Below, piece after piece: positions 61,670 to 64,000 of a stretch of DNA of 64,000 nt. Origin of the DNA: Membranipora membranacea (taxonomy: Eukaryota > Bryozoa > Gymnolaemata > Cheilostomatida > Membraniporidae); NCBI GenBank assembly GCA_914767715.1, contig OU612074.1:5843501-5907500 (forward strand), given 5' to 3'. How positions within the stretch are numbered: the first letter of the stretch is position 1; every line of letters begins with the position of its first letter. A program made the position numbers and the translations under genes. The notes under the pieces were generated by a model. That model saw only the letters and a program-made list of their open reading frames with translations. It was not told where the DNA came from and made no database searches.

Positions 61670-63703
61670 ATTTCTGATCTTCTTGTGGCAGATCGCTCAG
61701 AATAGGTTATTCTTAAATTGATAAGCTGACATCAGCCTATTCTCCTTTTTGGGCAAAGACTCGGCTGGTCTTTGTGTCAATATGCAAGTACAAAATTTGG
61801 GTACAAGATATAATTGTCATTTCTTTACCATAATATCAAATGGCGCTTCACTCTTAACAAAAATAGTTCATTTCTTCTGTATTCATATTTTTTTGTTGAA
61901 GTTATCAATTTCCAATTGATGAGTGACATTGATCCGGAGGAGGGTACCAACAAAGACCTTGGCCGACAATGGCATTTTTATTATAGGATTAAAGGAAAAA
62001 CTATGATGATGCATTGGTAAGCTTGGGTAAACTTGAAGATTGGGCCAGCTTGTACATGTCAGTGATTTGGCTTGACAGAACACGACCTCTACAGGATATC
62101 GTCATTGTGCAGCTATTCAAGTACCCATAGTCACACATGTGGGTGACCTTGGCAAAAATAGTGCAGTATCATCTAACATAGATATTTGAAGCTCAAATGG
62201 CGTGAATCGTTGTATCCTGACGTTGATAAAAGTCACAAGAATAGATATTTTTATGACATTTAATGTAATCATTTTCAATTGGTTTGATTAGCCCTTGAAT
62301 TTTCATTAGATTAAATAATAGAATATAATAAAAATGACTGCTTTTTCAATGACAGTTCGTCCCTGACACCAAATTTCATTGCATTTGATAGAGTTTACGT
62401 ATATTTGGACACAATTTCATTTTAATTTATTTTGTTTGTAATAGGAATTACTATTTTTGGATTCACTTTTCTTTCGAAACATGAGGCAAGATTTTGGTTA
62501 ACCAAATAACGTTAGCAAATGCAGTTTTACAGCGGTGATCAAGGGAAGTCACTCTGAAAAATATAAAATAACATACGAATAATACATACAATATAATCAT
62601 TCATAGTCATAAAGAATATTCTCATGAAATATACCAATAACTATATTGTATTATTTTTTGTTTACATAACAGTTTTGACACATATAAAGCACTCAACGAA
62701 GTACTTCATGCACACAAATCAACACCAGACAAGTTTTACATCACAGAGTAAGGATATACAGAGAGGAAACTTCAATGATCATTATAGTGCCTGCGGTTTT
62801 TGATTAACTGGGGGAAATTGTGCACAGCTGGATGCCGAAAACCCTACCTTTGATGGGCCATAATTCATTCTGCCCAGTATTTTGGTGATTGATTTAAGGC
62901 CACACGTTCTCATGCAAATTTCTACTTATTCTTGCAAATTTAATTTCGTATTAATGTGAACCTACCACACATGATTCTCATCTCCGAAAATTTCATGAGC
63001 GCAATCCTCCTGCGCCAATACGAACAAACGATAGACCTAACAGTGATATGAAATAAAAATATTTATATCAAGGAGAAGCTGTTACTTGTTGTTTACCGCC
63101 CAGTGATTCAGCTTCTATGTATGCCTCAACCATCTCCTCATAATTATTTCAATTGGTACTCATAATTCACTGTATCCCTTCCCCCCTTACCCAAGGTCCA
63201 AAATTGAATGAGAAACTCTACATATTGATCATCCACTCCATCTTTTTACCAAAGTTGTGTTTGCATAGATTTGACCTTGACTTTTCAATCAAAACAGGCA
63301 GCCACTCAGATAGCATTTTGAGAAGATTTATACTATCTGGTTACGTGCATTGTTAACATACAACGTTCCACAAATTGTGGGAATCCCAATCCAAACGAGA
63401 GTTTACGTGAAATTTACTCCTAATTGTGAGAAAACGACCCCATATGACTTCACTTTAAGACAGATTTTTCTTTTGGTTCTACTAACAAGAAAATTCAGTG
63501 ACAAGTTTATGACATGGCAGTCTAGAACCCTATATGTTTCAACTCTGGCTTAAGATGTTTGCTATTGAATTGTGTTCAACAGTTTTTTTGAGCATGATAT
63601 TTGAAACCAGAGTTGATTGATGAAGTTTCATGGCGGACAAACACATAAAAGATTTTTTCCAAGTAAGTAAATGCTGCCAAAGCAGGTTGCTCACTCAACA
63701 CTT

Positions 63704-63899
63704 CGAGCCGGCAAAATAGTGTGCCTAAAGGGCAAGGCTGCAATGACCGCGCCAATTTACTCTCGGTTTGTAGGCAGGTCGGAGCACATCTGGGGGTCCA
63801 ACAACTCCCAGTAGTCAGTGGAATGCAGTGGGATTCGAACCCGCGACCTGCAACACTTGCAAGCTGAAGGACTGGCGCTCTAACAACTGAGCCACCACA
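63704..63899 (-). mobile_element. tRNA-derived SINE, minus strand, unit 6
   Basis: No change seen against the unit 1 copy; last complete feature before the window end. Confidence 0.85.
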
Positions 63900-64000
63900 T
63901 AATATATTTCCTTTAACAATTACATGAGGTTTGATATGGACTGATCATCTCCTGTATGATATATATTGACTTTCACAGAAGTCTAAGCATTTCTCGCAAT

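Larger units (their letters stand above)
54509..64000 (+). repeat. Tandem unit 6 (partial, 9,492 bp, mosaic)
   Basis: Truncated by the window end. The left part matches unit 3 (T at the 1273-equivalent, C at 56794). The right part matches unit 2 (poly-G of 11 at 60139-60149, block of the unit 2 type, AATAAAAATG at the 7195-equivalent). A private C (AACCCTACC) lies near 62842. Confidence 0.98.

Noticed and set aside
1-64000. CRISPR array, operon, prophage or plasmid content
   Set aside because: Repeats are 10.65 kb units, not short spaced repeats; there are no long frames or ribosome-binding patterns, and the SINEs and splice signals are eukaryotic.
1-64000. Intact reading frames in all copies taken as evidence of selection
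   Set aside because: The copies are nearly identical throughout, coding-like or not, so conservation between units carries no information on selection.

Overview
The window is a piece of a eukaryotic, almost certainly animal, genome. It is strongly AT-rich by eye, no reading frame exceeds about 80 codons in 64 kb, GT-AG splice signals are visible, and it carries tRNA-derived SINEs and a hAT-type DNA transposon. Nothing in it looks bacterial, viral or organellar, and the species cannot be named from the sequence.

The whole window is one head-to-tail tandem array. Six copies of a 10.65 kb unit follow each other with no other sequence between them: unit 1 = 1-10650, unit 2 = 10651-21927, unit 3 = 21928-33209, unit 4 = 33210-43859, unit 5 = 43860-54508, unit 6 = 54509-64000 (cut by the window end). 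The unit lengths (10650, 11277, 11282, 10650, 10649) are fully explained by three indels: a poly-G tract of 11-16 bases, a 629-base block present only in units 2, 3 and 6, and one extra G in unit 5. Apart from these I found only about a dozen base differences. Several markers repeat with a period of three units (1=4, 2=5, 3=6), but the right halves of units 5 and 6 break the pattern.

Layout of one unit (unit 1 coordinates). A TATA box (396), an untranslated exon and a signal-peptide exon (650-692) mark the start of a small secreted-peptide gene. Several strong acceptors follow. A local model ends at a poly(A) signal at 1321. A longer model uses phase-compatible exons at 6767-6881 or 9494-9557 and a cysteine-containing last exon at 9837-9897, with a poly(A) signal at 10389, so the repeat unit could be one roughly 10 kb gene. 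From 3948 to 6352 lies a non-autonomous hAT-like element with 34-base terminal inverted repeats and a perfect 8-base target duplication; a SINE (about 5681-5921) sits inside it. A second SINE of the same family lies on the minus strand at 8569-8764. The unit ends with a chimeric block (10137-10614) built from two segments found earlier in the same unit.

Functionally the window is best read as a recently amplified, homogenised array of one secreted-peptide gene whose introns hold transposons. The gene call is inference from splice signals and reading phase only. The tandem array, transposon and SINE calls rest directly on the sequence.
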